9,017 nucleotides of DNA from Candidatus Methanoperedens sp. (GTDB lineage: Archaea > Halobacteriota > Methanosarcinia > Methanosarcinales > Methanoperedenaceae), in contig JAPZAN010000147.1 in the NCBI GenBank assembly GCA_027460605.1, positions 1 to 9,017 of the forward strand, read 5' to 3'. Positions 1 to 5,563 of the stretch are shown here, one piece after another. The translations under genes and the position numbers were made by a program. Within the stretch, counting starts at the first letter, position 1; the number at the start of each line of letters is the position of its first letter. Below the pieces are notes generated by a model. It was not told where the DNA came from. It ran no database searches and saw nothing but the letters and a program-made list of their open reading frames with translations.

Positions 1-1
1 T

Positions 2-21
2 GATACAAAAACATTTGTATC
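2..21. promoter_or_regulatory. Perfect inverted repeat upstream of the ACT-domain regulator
   Basis: GATACAAA (2-9) and TTTGTATC (14-21) are exact reverse complements separated by 4 nt. The repeat ends 23 nt before the ATG at 45 and is followed at once by an AT-rich TAATATAA stretch (22-29), so it lies in the likely promoter. Since the next gene encodes a DNA-binding regulator, it could be an autoregulatory operator. The alternative is the 3' end hairpin of a gene left of the window. The function is inference. Confidence 0.45.
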
Positions 22-44
22 TAATATAACCATACTAAGAAATA

Positions 45-548
45 ATGTGGAGTATAATCCAGGAAAAATTCAAAAACCATCCGGCACAGGAAAAAGTCAT
101 CCGGCTGCTATTGGAAAGAGGTTTCCAGGTAAATGAGCAGGGACGGGTTGTCTCGGGAAGTATCGAGATACCGCACACCCAGATAGCAAATGAGATAGCT
201 GTGGATAGGCGTGTTGTCGATTCTACTTGCGAGACGATTATGAAGGATAAGACGCTTTTGCAGATATTCAGGAACGTCCGCACTATGCCATTCCTGCGTG
301 AAGTCGCGCCGTTGCTCGGTCTGGGAGTGATAGTAATAGCGCCCGATAACGCCGCCCGCAAAGGTCTTCTGGGCGCTGTGGCGACTGCAGTGGCAGAGCA
401 CGGGATTATAATCAGGCAGGCGGTTTCGGACGACCCGTATTTGACAGAGGAGCCAAAACTTACGATAATCACAGAGGGCAAAGTGAGCGGGGAACTTGTG
501 AATACACTCACAGGGATAAAAGGCGTAAAAAGCGTTACTGTTTACTGA
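45..548 (+). CDS. Predicted regulator of amino acid metabolism, HTH plus ACT domain (COG2150-like)
   Basis: The 167-residue protein has an N-terminal helix-turn-helix-like region (about residues 12-65), including the segment HTQIANEIAVDRRVVDS. A C-terminal ACT domain follows (about 94-167), with strand GLGVIVIAP, helix KGLLGAVATAVAEHG, strand PKLTIITEG and final strand VKSVTVY. ACT domains bind small ligands, usually amino acids, so the protein probably senses an amino acid and acts on transcription in the cytoplasm. This arrangement matches the archaeal family annotated as predicted regulator of amino acid metabolism. The ATG at 45 is the first in frame after the upstream inverted repeat. 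No strong ribosome binding site is seen, so a short-leader transcript is likely. The stop is at 546-548, with 180 bp before the next gene. The ligand and targets cannot be read from the sequence. Confidence 0.8.
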   Translation: MWSIIQEKFKNHPAQEKVIRLLLERGFQVNEQGRVVSGSIEIPHTQIANEIAVDRRVVDSTCETIMKDKTLLQIFRNVRTMPFLREVAPLLGLGVIVIAPDNAARKGLLGAVATAVAEHGIIIRQAVSDDPYLTEEPKLTIITEGKVSGELVNTLTGIKGVKSVTVY

Positions 549-581
549 TACAGCCTGCTTTTTTTCAAAGCTCATGATTGA

Positions 582-636
582 AACCGCAGATTTTGAGTTG
601 CGCTTCTTTGCATCTCTACAAGCTCATCTGCTTTGA
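582..636. repeat. Possible degenerate copy of the CGCAGAT palindromic repeat
   Basis: AACCGCAGAT at 582-591 is identical to the left end of the larger element at 7814-7883. GCTCATCTGC at 622-631 differs by one base from the complement of a repeat unit (GTTCATCTGC). Together GCAGAT and ATCTGC form an inverted pair about 34 nt apart. A separate imperfect pair, TCAAAGCTCATG (565-576) and CATCTGCTTTGA (625-636), overlaps it. This may be a worn relic of the same repeat family or chance. The 549-728 gap holds otherwise only the peptidase promoter. Confidence 0.3.
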
Positions 637-653
637 TGGGAAAGTATTTGTAT

Positions 654-701
654 CGAAACGCTTTTAAATGCGAACAAGCCTGCATCCGATGTTTGCGCAT
701 T
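654..701 (+). promoter_or_regulatory. Promoter candidate with downstream hairpin for the M3 peptidase gene
   Basis: CGAAACG (654-660) directly before CTTTTAAATG (661-670) has the layout of an archaeal BRE followed by a TATA box. It predicts transcription starting near 690 and a leader of about 40 nt. AATGCGAACA (667-676) can pair with TGTTTGCGCATT (690-701), leaving a 2-nt bulge, so an imperfect inverted repeat spans the predicted start point and could act as an operator. The gene's Shine-Dalgarno signal is weak (GGGA at 720-723). Confidence 0.5.
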
Positions 702-728
702 AAGGCGCCGATATGACATGGGAAAAAT

Positions 729-2681
729 ATGATGAGAAAAACAAAACCAATATTATTATTCATAGTATCATTTGCATTGATTTTAGCACTCTCAGGATGC
801 ATAGAGAATAAAGTACCGACCCAAAAAATATCCTCAGAAAAATTTGAAAAATTAAATATCAGCAATGTTACAACCACATGGAATCTCTCATTTTTATTTA
901 GCACGAGAGAAGATGCATCCGCCAAACTTGAAGAGCTAAAACTACGTACAAAAAACATTAATGAAACATATCGCCCGAAATTCGATAATCTTACCGGCAC
1001 TGTTTTATTAAGCTATCTGGATGATGAAAAGGAATTTTTAAAATCTTTGGATATTCTGTGGGCATTCGGTGATGCTCAAAACAGTTTGAATGTCAATGAC
1101 AAATTCTATGAGACATTTCTGTCAGATATTCAGGATCTATCCACAGAACACGAGAAAGCTACTTCCTTTGCCACAATAAAGCTCACATCGATTTCAAAAG
1201 ATGATTGGAATAAAATATTTGATGAAGAGCCGAGACTTGAAAAATATAAACCCTATCTTGAATCGGAATATATTAGATTTATATATCATCGACCTCAAAA
1301 TGAATCACATGCTGAATATCTTGCCAATATTTCAAATCAGCGAATGAAGCTTGAGACCAACGCATTAAAAGAGATCACAAATAACGTTACAATTGCCGGG
1401 AACATAACTCTTGACAATGGGGAAGAGTTTGCAATTAATTCAGAATCGTATTATTCTCTTCTTTCAACTGATAAGAACAGGAATAATAGAAAAAAGGGGT
1501 ATGACAAGAGATTCTTTCATTTGATCAATGAATCTGACAAAATGGCAAAACTGTATTCTGAGAAAGCAAAGTTGGATGACCTTTATGCAAGAGAGCTCAA
1601 TTATTCAGATTACTATGACGCAAAGATGTTCGATTCGTATCTCACAAAAGAACAGATAGACGTTATGAATTCAGTCTTCAAAGAACGGAAAAATGTATTT
1701 GATGCGTATATTAAATTCCGTAAAGATAAAATTGGACTCGATCAACTTAGACCATATGATTTATATCTGCAATTAATGGATGAACCAGATAAAAAATACA
1801 ATTACACGGATTCATTAATAGAGATACAAAAATCGTATTCAAAGATGGATCCGATTTTCAATGATATTTTTATAAAAACAGTGACTGGAAATTATATTGA
1901 TGTTTATCCAGCCCCTGAAAATGGGAAACAGCCCGGTGGTTATGCGATGTCTCTTTGTGCTTTAAAATCACCTTCGATCATTTTTATGAATTATGGTGGA
2001 TTAATTGATGACAAGAAAACGATTACACATGAATTAGGTCACGATATCAACTTTTATTTGATGGGGAATAAAGTTGATTATTATTATTGTGGAGGACCTG
2101 AGTATGAAATGGAAATCCCATCAACTTTTAATGAGGAACTATTTGTTGATTATGTTATCGAAAATTATGATAAAGACACCGCAGTTGCAGTTTTATCTCA
2201 AAATATAGGGGAATATCAAAACTATTTTACATCCCAGCCTTTAATTACAGAATTTGAATACGAAGCACATAAGAAATCTGATACAACAAATAACATAAGC
2301 GGCGCAGATCTTAATTCATTATGGACTAATCTTTCAAAAGAATATAGAAGTAAATCAATTGAATATTATAACGAGGATTCTTCGGAATGGACGTCTATTC
2401 CCCACATATATTTAACAAATAATTACTATACATTTAATTATGCTGTTTCAAAGGCAATTTCTCTTTCTCTTTTCAAAAAATATAGGGAAAATCCAGAAGA
2501 ATTCAATAAGAATTATATTGAATATCTTTCAGTAGGTACCACACTTACTCCAGAAGAAAAACTTAAGAAATACTTCAATCTTGAGATTAATAAGAAATTA
2601 TTTGAAGATGCGATGGACATCGTAGATCTAAGAATAAATGAATTAATTGAGCTTGAAAATAAACAGGCTTCAAAAAGATAA
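729..2681 (+). CDS. M3-family oligoendopeptidase (PepF-like), predicted surface lipoprotein
   Basis: A 650-residue zinc metallopeptidase that should cut short peptides. Residues 1-24 form a lipoprotein signal: basic start, hydrophobic run, then lipobox L21-S-G-C24, so the mature protein is probably anchored outside the membrane by Cys24. The catalytic motif HELGH is at 434-438. The third zinc ligand is probably Glu462 in EIPSTFNEE, at the spacing known for oligoendopeptidase F. Upstream, GKQPGGYAMSL and the PSIIFMNYGG segment fit the family's substrate-cleft strands. H559 and the tyrosines at 566, 567 and 571 match the conserved C-terminal substrate-binding stretch. Length is close to PepF (about 600) plus the signal and linker. 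Known PepF enzymes are mostly cytoplasmic, so the lipoprotein form is notable. The gene is far more AT-rich than its left neighbour (about 25% GC at 2461-2520 against 58% at 361-420, counted by hand), suggesting possible transfer. It appears monocistronic. Confidence 0.88.
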   Translation: MMRKTKPILLFIVSFALILALSGCIENKVPTQKISSEKFEKLNISNVTTTWNLSFLFSTREDASAKLEELKLRTKNINETYRPKFDNLTGTVLLSYLDDEKEFLKSLDILWAFGDAQNSLNVNDKFYETFLSDIQDLSTEHEKATSFATIKLTSISKDDWNKIFDEEPRLEKYKPYLESEYIRFIYHRPQNESHAEYLANISNQRMKLETNALKEITNNVTIAGNITLDNGEEFAINSESYYSLLSTDKNRNNRKKGYDKRFFHLINESDKMAKLYSEKAKLDDLYARELNYSDYYDAKMFDSYLTKEQIDVMNSVFKERKNVFDAYIKFRKDKIGLDQLRPYDLYLQLMDEPDKKYNYTDSLIEIQKSYSKMDPIFNDIFIKTVTGNYIDVYPAPENGKQPGGYAMSLCALKSPSIIFMNYGGLIDDKKTITHELGHDINFYLMGNKVDYYYCGGPEYEMEIPSTFNEELFVDYVIENYDKDTAVAVLSQNIGEYQNYFTSQPLITEFEYEAHKKSDTTNNISGADLNSLWTNLSKEYRSKSIEYYNEDSSEWTSIPHIYLTNNYYTFNYAVSKAISLSLFKKYRENPEEFNKNYIEYLSVGTTLTPEEKLKKYFNLEINKKLFEDAMDIVDLRINELIELENKQASKR

Positions 2682-2683
2682 AC

Positions 2684-2702
2684 GGCGACTGCCTCAGTCG
2701 CC
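2684..2702 (+). terminator. GC-rich hairpin just after the peptidase stop codon
   Basis: GGCGACTG (2684-2691) and CAGTCGCC (2695-2702) are perfect complements with a 3-nt loop, starting 2 nt after the TAA. It stands out in an AT-rich setting. No clear T-run follows, so it may be an mRNA-stabilising 3' end rather than a classical terminator; archaeal termination depends mainly on T-rich tracts. Confidence 0.5.
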
Positions 2703-2724
2703 TCTAAATCTGGAAATGTGAACG

Positions 2725-2737
2725 CCTATTCAATAGG
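2725..2737 (-). terminator. Small palindrome downstream of the secreted-peptide gene
   Basis: CCTATT (2725-2730) and AATAGG (2732-2737) are perfect complements around a single base. The palindrome lies 6 nt beyond the minus-strand stop codon at 2746-2744, between two convergent genes. Its position fits a transcript 3' end, but the stem is short and AT-rich, so the call is weak. Confidence 0.25.
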
Positions 2738-2743
2738 TCGAAA

Positions 2744-2974
2744 TTAAAGATAATAACATCCATATCCATAGCCGCGGGGGTCTTTTCTGGGACATGGAGC
2801 ACTTTTTGCATCCATCTGATGTGGATTCTCAGATATCAGGTTTGCACCGTTGTCCTGGCTGATTATAGCTGCTGTGGTGGATAATTTCTGGGTCTCAGGG
2901 GCACTATACCCCAAAGCTGTTAGAGATATCAAAGACACTGCAAGTATCGCCAATATCAAAATCTTACAATTCAT
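2744..2974 (-). CDS. Small secreted protein of unknown function
   Basis: The 76-residue product has a clear signal peptide: MNCK, then a hydrophobic core to about residue 21, with a likely cleavage after ALG (20-22) or YSA (23-25). The mature part, about 50 residues, is polar. It ends in a Gly/Tyr-rich tail with two cysteines (C61 and C73) in the pattern APCPRKDPRGYGYGCYYL, which could form one disulfide loop. There is no lipobox. The reading is strongly supported by an ideal Shine-Dalgarno sequence 9 nt before the ATG. It is transcribed away from the PadR-like regulator gene, with which it shares an 83-bp promoter region, so control by that regulator is plausible. I do not recognise a family. 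A secreted peptide substrate, a signal or a surface protein are all possible. Confidence 0.7.
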   Translation of the reverse strand: MNCKILILAILAVSLISLTALGYSAPETQKLSTTAAIISQDNGANLISENPHQMDAKSAPCPRKDPRGYGYGCYYL

Positions 2975-2983
2975 ATTTTTTTT

Positions 2984-2989
2984 CCTCCT
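2984..2989 (-). promoter_or_regulatory. Consensus ribosome binding site of the secreted-peptide gene
   Basis: Read on the minus strand, AGGAGG lies 9 nt before the ATG at 2974-2972. It is the strongest Shine-Dalgarno sequence noticed in the window and fixes this start codon. Confidence 0.85.
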
Positions 2990-3021
2990 GTATACTTATA
3001 TCGGATTTTTCCGTTATATAC
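2990..3021. promoter_or_regulatory. Bidirectional promoter with inverted-repeat operator candidate
   Basis: TATATCGGA (2997-3005) and TCCGTTATA (3010-3018) form an inverted repeat with one mismatched pair around TTTT. Outside it, GTATA (2990-2994) and TATAC (3017-3021) also mirror each other, although at unequal distance. The TTATATA stretch (3014-3020) can act as a TATA box rightward, with a start near 3043, just before the regulator's ATG at 3058. TATATAA on the other strand could serve the secreted-peptide gene. A repressor bound here would block both genes. The sequence symmetry is seen; its role is inferred. Confidence 0.5.
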
Positions 3022-3045
3022 TTTTTGACTGTAACACTCTATTCC

Positions 3046-3065
3046 ATACCCAGTTATATGGGTAT
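3046..3065. promoter_or_regulatory. Perfect inverted repeat covering the regulator's start codon
   Basis: ATACCCA (3046-3052) and TGGGTAT (3059-3065) are exact complements with a 6-nt spacer. The ATG of the PadR-like gene (3058-3060) lies across the spacer and right arm. As DNA, the half-site centres are 13 bp apart, a possible dimer site for autoregulation. As RNA, a hairpin would hide the start codon. Which of these applies cannot be told from the sequence. Confidence 0.5.
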
Positions 3066-3282
3066 TATAGGCAAAACTAAAAAGCAAATTTTAGAAGAAA
3101 TTAGCAAAAGACCTGTGCATGGGTATCAGCTTGCAACCACACTTGGTATTCCATTCTCGACAGCTTATGAACACCTAAAAGACCTTCAAAAACACAATTT
3201 GATTGAATGCAAAATATCTGGCAGAAGGAAGCTATATTATTTAACAGACAATGGTAAAATATTTTTAAAATTGTTGAAATAA
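3058..3282 (+). CDS. Small PadR-like winged-helix transcriptional regulator
   Basis: With the ATG at 3058 the protein has 74 residues and is almost entirely one winged-helix DNA-binding domain. After a basic start comes helix KKQILEEISKRP (8-19), then HGYQLATTLGIP (21-32). The recognition helix is about STAYEHLKDLQKHNLI (34-49), and the wing SGRRKLYYLTDNGK (54-67) precedes a short last helix. HGY, the helix pattern and the GRRKLYYLT wing resemble the PadR family. The usual C-terminal dimerisation domain is missing, so dimers would have to form through the short ends. An upstream TTG at 3025 would add 11 residues, but it lies too close to the TATA box. No Shine-Dalgarno is seen, so a leaderless or short-leader mRNA is likely. 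It probably controls itself and the divergent secreted peptide; this is inference. Confidence 0.75.
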   Translation: MGIIGKTKKQILEEISKRPVHGYQLATTLGIPFSTAYEHLKDLQKHNLIECKISGRRKLYYLTDNGKIFLKLLK

Positions 3283-3382
3283 ATTAGTCTTATCATAAAA
3301 TCACTTTCTCCCCAAGTCATGTTTTAAAAGTTCTAACTGTTTTCTCATTCTCGGAAGGGTGTGGAAATCCGTAACAACCTCT

Positions 3383-4228
3383 TCAAACATCCTCAAGCAT
3401 TGTAAACCCGTAGAATACCTTTTTCCCAACCTCATCCAGTCCTTCAAGATCATCCCGCATTATTTTCACGCTGTTCGGGGCTGCCAGTTCGCCATTAACT
3501 CTGGAGGTTTCGTGCAGTACTATCGCATCCGCTGTAATTTTCCCAAGAATATTGCAGTTCCTTCCTATATCAACTGTTCCTTTCGTGATAATATTCCCGT
3601 GTATGATACAGCTTCGTCCGATTGCGATATCTCCGGTGGTGCGGATACTCCCGAACAACGTATCATGGTTCCCCATCGACATGGAACGGGCGCGGATATT
3701 CCCGAGCAGGCGGCAGTGGCTTCCAATCACGGCGCGCGAGGTGGTCTTTATTGCTTCAAGGTCTATTTTTGTCCTGTTGGGTATTGACAACAGTTTATTA
3801 TCTGAAGGCTCTTCCGTGAAAAGCTCATCAAGCGCCTTTTCAACCTCCTCTTCATTGCCGAAACGAAGCAATGCCATAAGATAGAAGAATATGAACATCA
3901 TCACAGGGAGGGGATTACGCACCACCAGCCATCCTTTAACATCATAGCCACCGCTTATTTTCACATTGTTCCCCACATCGAGATTGCCAGCCGCAAAGAG
4001 TTTCCCGTTGATATTGACAAATTCCCCGAGATACGCATCTGTCTTTGTCCTGACATCCCCTGTTATATCAGACCACAGGTCTATTCTGATATCGTTCTCC
4101 GAGAGTATGTTCCCGTTTATCTTCACATGCTCCCCTGCTATTACCATGCCGGCTATCAAACCGTAAGCGAGTTCTGCATAATTCCCCACAATAACATCGC
4201 CGCGGACCACGATGGAATGCTCTTCCAT
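3383..4228 (-). CDS. Bactofilin-like polymer-forming beta-helix protein with central membrane segment
   Basis: The 281-residue product is built of short repeats with Gly and Ile/Val at regular spacing, for example VKINGNIL, ITGDVRT, VNINGKLF and VKISGGYDV in the first half (about 5-98). IRARSMSM, IRTTGDIAIG, IIHGNIITKG and ITADAIVL lie in the second half (about 165-255). Such turns build a right- or left-handed beta-helix, as in bactofilins, which polymerise into cytoskeletal filaments, or in hexapeptide acyltransferases. Between the halves, residues 100-123 form a hydrophobic run that should cross or enter the membrane, followed by an acidic helix. No acyltransferase active-site His is apparent, so a structural role is favoured. 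It is divergent from the CooT gene. No Shine-Dalgarno is seen before the ATG. The domain-membrane-domain order is unusual, because both halves would face opposite sides if the segment spans once. Confidence 0.6.
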   Translation of the reverse strand: MEEHSIVVRGDVIVGNYAELAYGLIAGMVIAGEHVKINGNILSENDIRIDLWSDITGDVRTKTDAYLGEFVNINGKLFAAGNLDVGNNVKISGGYDVKGWLVVRNPLPVMMFIFFYLMALLRFGNEEEVEKALDELFTEEPSDNKLLSIPNRTKIDLEAIKTTSRAVIGSHCRLLGNIRARSMSMGNHDTLFGSIRTTGDIAIGRSCIIHGNIITKGTVDIGRNCNILGKITADAIVLHETSRVNGELAAPNSVKIMRDDLEGLDEVGKKVFYGFTMLEDV

Positions 4229-4306
4229 TACTGTATAATCTGGTATTATGAGTCCTTTCAGTTCAGGTATAGCAAAGCCTCCATCCCTGTATAGTTGCAG
4301 GATATG

Positions 4307-4316
4307 ATAAATATTA
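4307..4316 (+). promoter_or_regulatory. TATA-box candidate for the CooT-GAPDH transcript
   Basis: ATAAATATTA is centred about 31 nt before the ATG at 4343, which predicts a start a few bases ahead of that codon. This supports the shorter CooT reading and a nearly leaderless mRNA. Confidence 0.45.
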
Positions 4317-4342
4317 ATATCAACAAGACCGATTTAACAGCT

Positions 4343-4516
4343 ATGTGCGAACTCAAGGTAATCCTTAAAGGAAAAACGATTATGGAAGACGTCGTACGTT
4401 TGACTGCGGATAAAGATGCCATCAAACTCCAAAGTATCCTCGGCGAGACCAAAACCGTCCATGGCAGGATTGTTGACATTAATATAACAAAGCAGGAAGC
4501 TATAATAGATGGCTGA
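4343..4516 (+). CDS. CooT-family small nickel-binding protein
   Basis: The 57-residue product starts MCELKVIL and continues with the acidic/hydrophobic pattern MEDVVRLTADKDAIKLQSILGE. It ends in a short beta-rich tail with VHGRIVDINITKQEAII. This matches the CooT family (Pfam PF10133). In Rhodospirillum rubrum CooT, Cys2 is needed for nickel binding and the protein assists maturation of carbon monoxide dehydrogenase. The start at 4343 is chosen because it places Cys at residue 2 and follows a TATA-like box. The upstream ATG at 4295 would bury this cysteine inside the chain and overlap the promoter. The gene lies 27 nt before GAPDH on the same strand and is probably co-transcribed with it. No carbon monoxide dehydrogenase gene is in the window, so the partner here is unknown. 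It is divergent from the bactofilin-like gene. Confidence 0.72.
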   Translation: MCELKVILKGKTIMEDVVRLTADKDAIKLQSILGETKTVHGRIVDINITKQEAIIDG

Positions 4517-4530
4517 ACAATCTGGCGACC

Positions 4531-4535
4531 GGGAG
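4531..4535 (+). promoter_or_regulatory. Ribosome binding site of GAPDH
   Basis: GGGAG lies 8 nt before the ATG at 4544 and supports that start; the AINGYGTIG coenzyme motif begins five residues later, as expected for this family. Confidence 0.6.
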
Positions 4536-4543
4536 AATAACAG

Positions 4544-5563
4544 ATGAAGGCAAAAGTTGCAATAAATGGATATGGAACTATAGGAAAACGCGTGGCTGAC
4601 GCCGTGGCTGCCCAGGACGACATGGAGGTCGTGGGCGTTGTTAAGACAAGACCGAGTTTTGAGGCACGAATCGCTATTGAAAAAGGTTTTACGCTTTATA
4701 CTACTTCAAAGGAAAATATCGAGGAGTTCAGGAAATCAAAAATTGAGGTTGGCGGCACGCTTGAAGAACTGCTTGATAAAGCAGATATCGTGATTGACGC
4801 CACGCCCGGCGATACTGGCGATGAGTACAAGAAACTCTATGAAAAACACGGCGTTAAAGCCATCTGGCAGGGCGGGGAAGAACATGAACTTGCAGATTTT
4901 TCTTTCAATTCAGAGGCAAATTACGGCGATGCTCTTGGCAGGGATTTTACCAGGGTTGTCTCATGCAACACCACAGGACTTGTAAGGGTGCTGTATGCAC
5001 TTGATACTGCATTTGGCGTCAGGAAGGCGCGGGTGACATTGATGCGGCGGGCTGCCGACCCCAATGACATAAAAACAGGCCCGATTAACGCTCTCATTCC
5101 AGACCCCATTAAACTTCCCTCGCACCACGGCCCTGATGTAAATTCGATTCTTCCGGATATTGATATCACAACGATGGCTGTAAAGACCTCGACCACGCTC
5201 ATGCATCTTCATGCGCTGAATATCGAATTGAAAAAGGCATGCAAGGAAGACGATATTATTAAAGTCTTTGAAAAAAGACCGAGAATCATGCTTGTGAGCA
5301 GCAAGGACAGGATAAAATCAACTGCCGAGGCGATGGAATTGGCAAAAGACCTTGGAAGGCCGAGGGGCGACATGTGGGAGAACGTGGTTTGGAAGGATTC
5401 GATTGCGATTAACAAAGGTGAACTCTATTTCTTCCAGGCTATACACCAGGAATCGGATGTTGTGCCTGAGAACGTGGATGCCATCAGGGCGATGCTTGAG
5501 ATTGAGAAGGAAGGCGCGAAATCGATAAAGAAGACGAATAAGGCGCTTGGGATTAAAAGCTAG
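4544..5563 (+). CDS. gap: Glyceraldehyde-3-phosphate dehydrogenase, archaeal type II
   Basis: This 339-residue enzyme interconverts glyceraldehyde 3-phosphate and 1,3-bisphosphoglycerate using NAD(P), in glycolysis or gluconeogenesis in the cytoplasm. The N-terminal Rossmann motif is AINGYGTIGKR (6-16). DATPGDTG (85-92) and IWQGGEEHE lie before the catalytic cysteine C141 in VVSCNTTGLVR. The segment LPSHHGPDVNSILPDID, followed by TLMHLHALN, carries conserved histidines of the archaeal catalytic domain. Length matches archaeal GAPDH (about 335-340). It is not the bacterial/eukaryotic type, whose motif reads SCTTN. It follows the CooT gene with a good ribosome binding site. In a methanogen-like archaeon the direction is likely gluconeogenic. 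Its TAG stop overlaps the stop codon of the convergent FEN-1 gene. Confidence 0.95.
   Translation: MKAKVAINGYGTIGKRVADAVAAQDDMEVVGVVKTRPSFEARIAIEKGFTLYTTSKENIEEFRKSKIEVGGTLEELLDKADIVIDATPGDTGDEYKKLYEKHGVKAIWQGGEEHELADFSFNSEANYGDALGRDFTRVVSCNTTGLVRVLYALDTAFGVRKARVTLMRRAADPNDIKTGPINALIPDPIKLPSHHGPDVNSILPDIDITTMAVKTSTTLMHLHALNIELKKACKEDDIIKVFEKRPRIMLVSSKDRIKSTAEAMELAKDLGRPRGDMWENVVWKDSIAINKGELYFFQAIHQESDVVPENVDAIRAMLEIEKEGAKSIKKTNKALGIKS

Noticed and set aside
35..511. 158-codon minus-strand frame opposite the ACT regulator
   Set aside because: It overlaps the clearly recognisable HTH-ACT gene almost completely and its product is low-complexity Ser/Thr/Ile without domain features.
572..1000. 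Minus-strand frame across the peptidase promoter and signal peptide
   Set aside because: It would overlap the lipoprotein signal coding region of a convincing peptidase and shows no protein-like features.
3025..3057. Upstream TTG start for the PadR-like regulator
   Set aside because: It lies only a few bases after the TATA-like box, before the expected transcription start, and the added residues do not match the family.
3359..3787. 142-codon plus-strand frame and neighbours opposite the bactofilin-like gene
   Set aside because: The opposite strand carries regular beta-helix repeats; these frames have no motif or promoter of their own.
4295..4342. Upstream ATG start for the CooT-like protein
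   Set aside because: It would place the conserved Met-Cys inside the chain and overlap the TATA candidate; the 16 extra residues are low-complexity.
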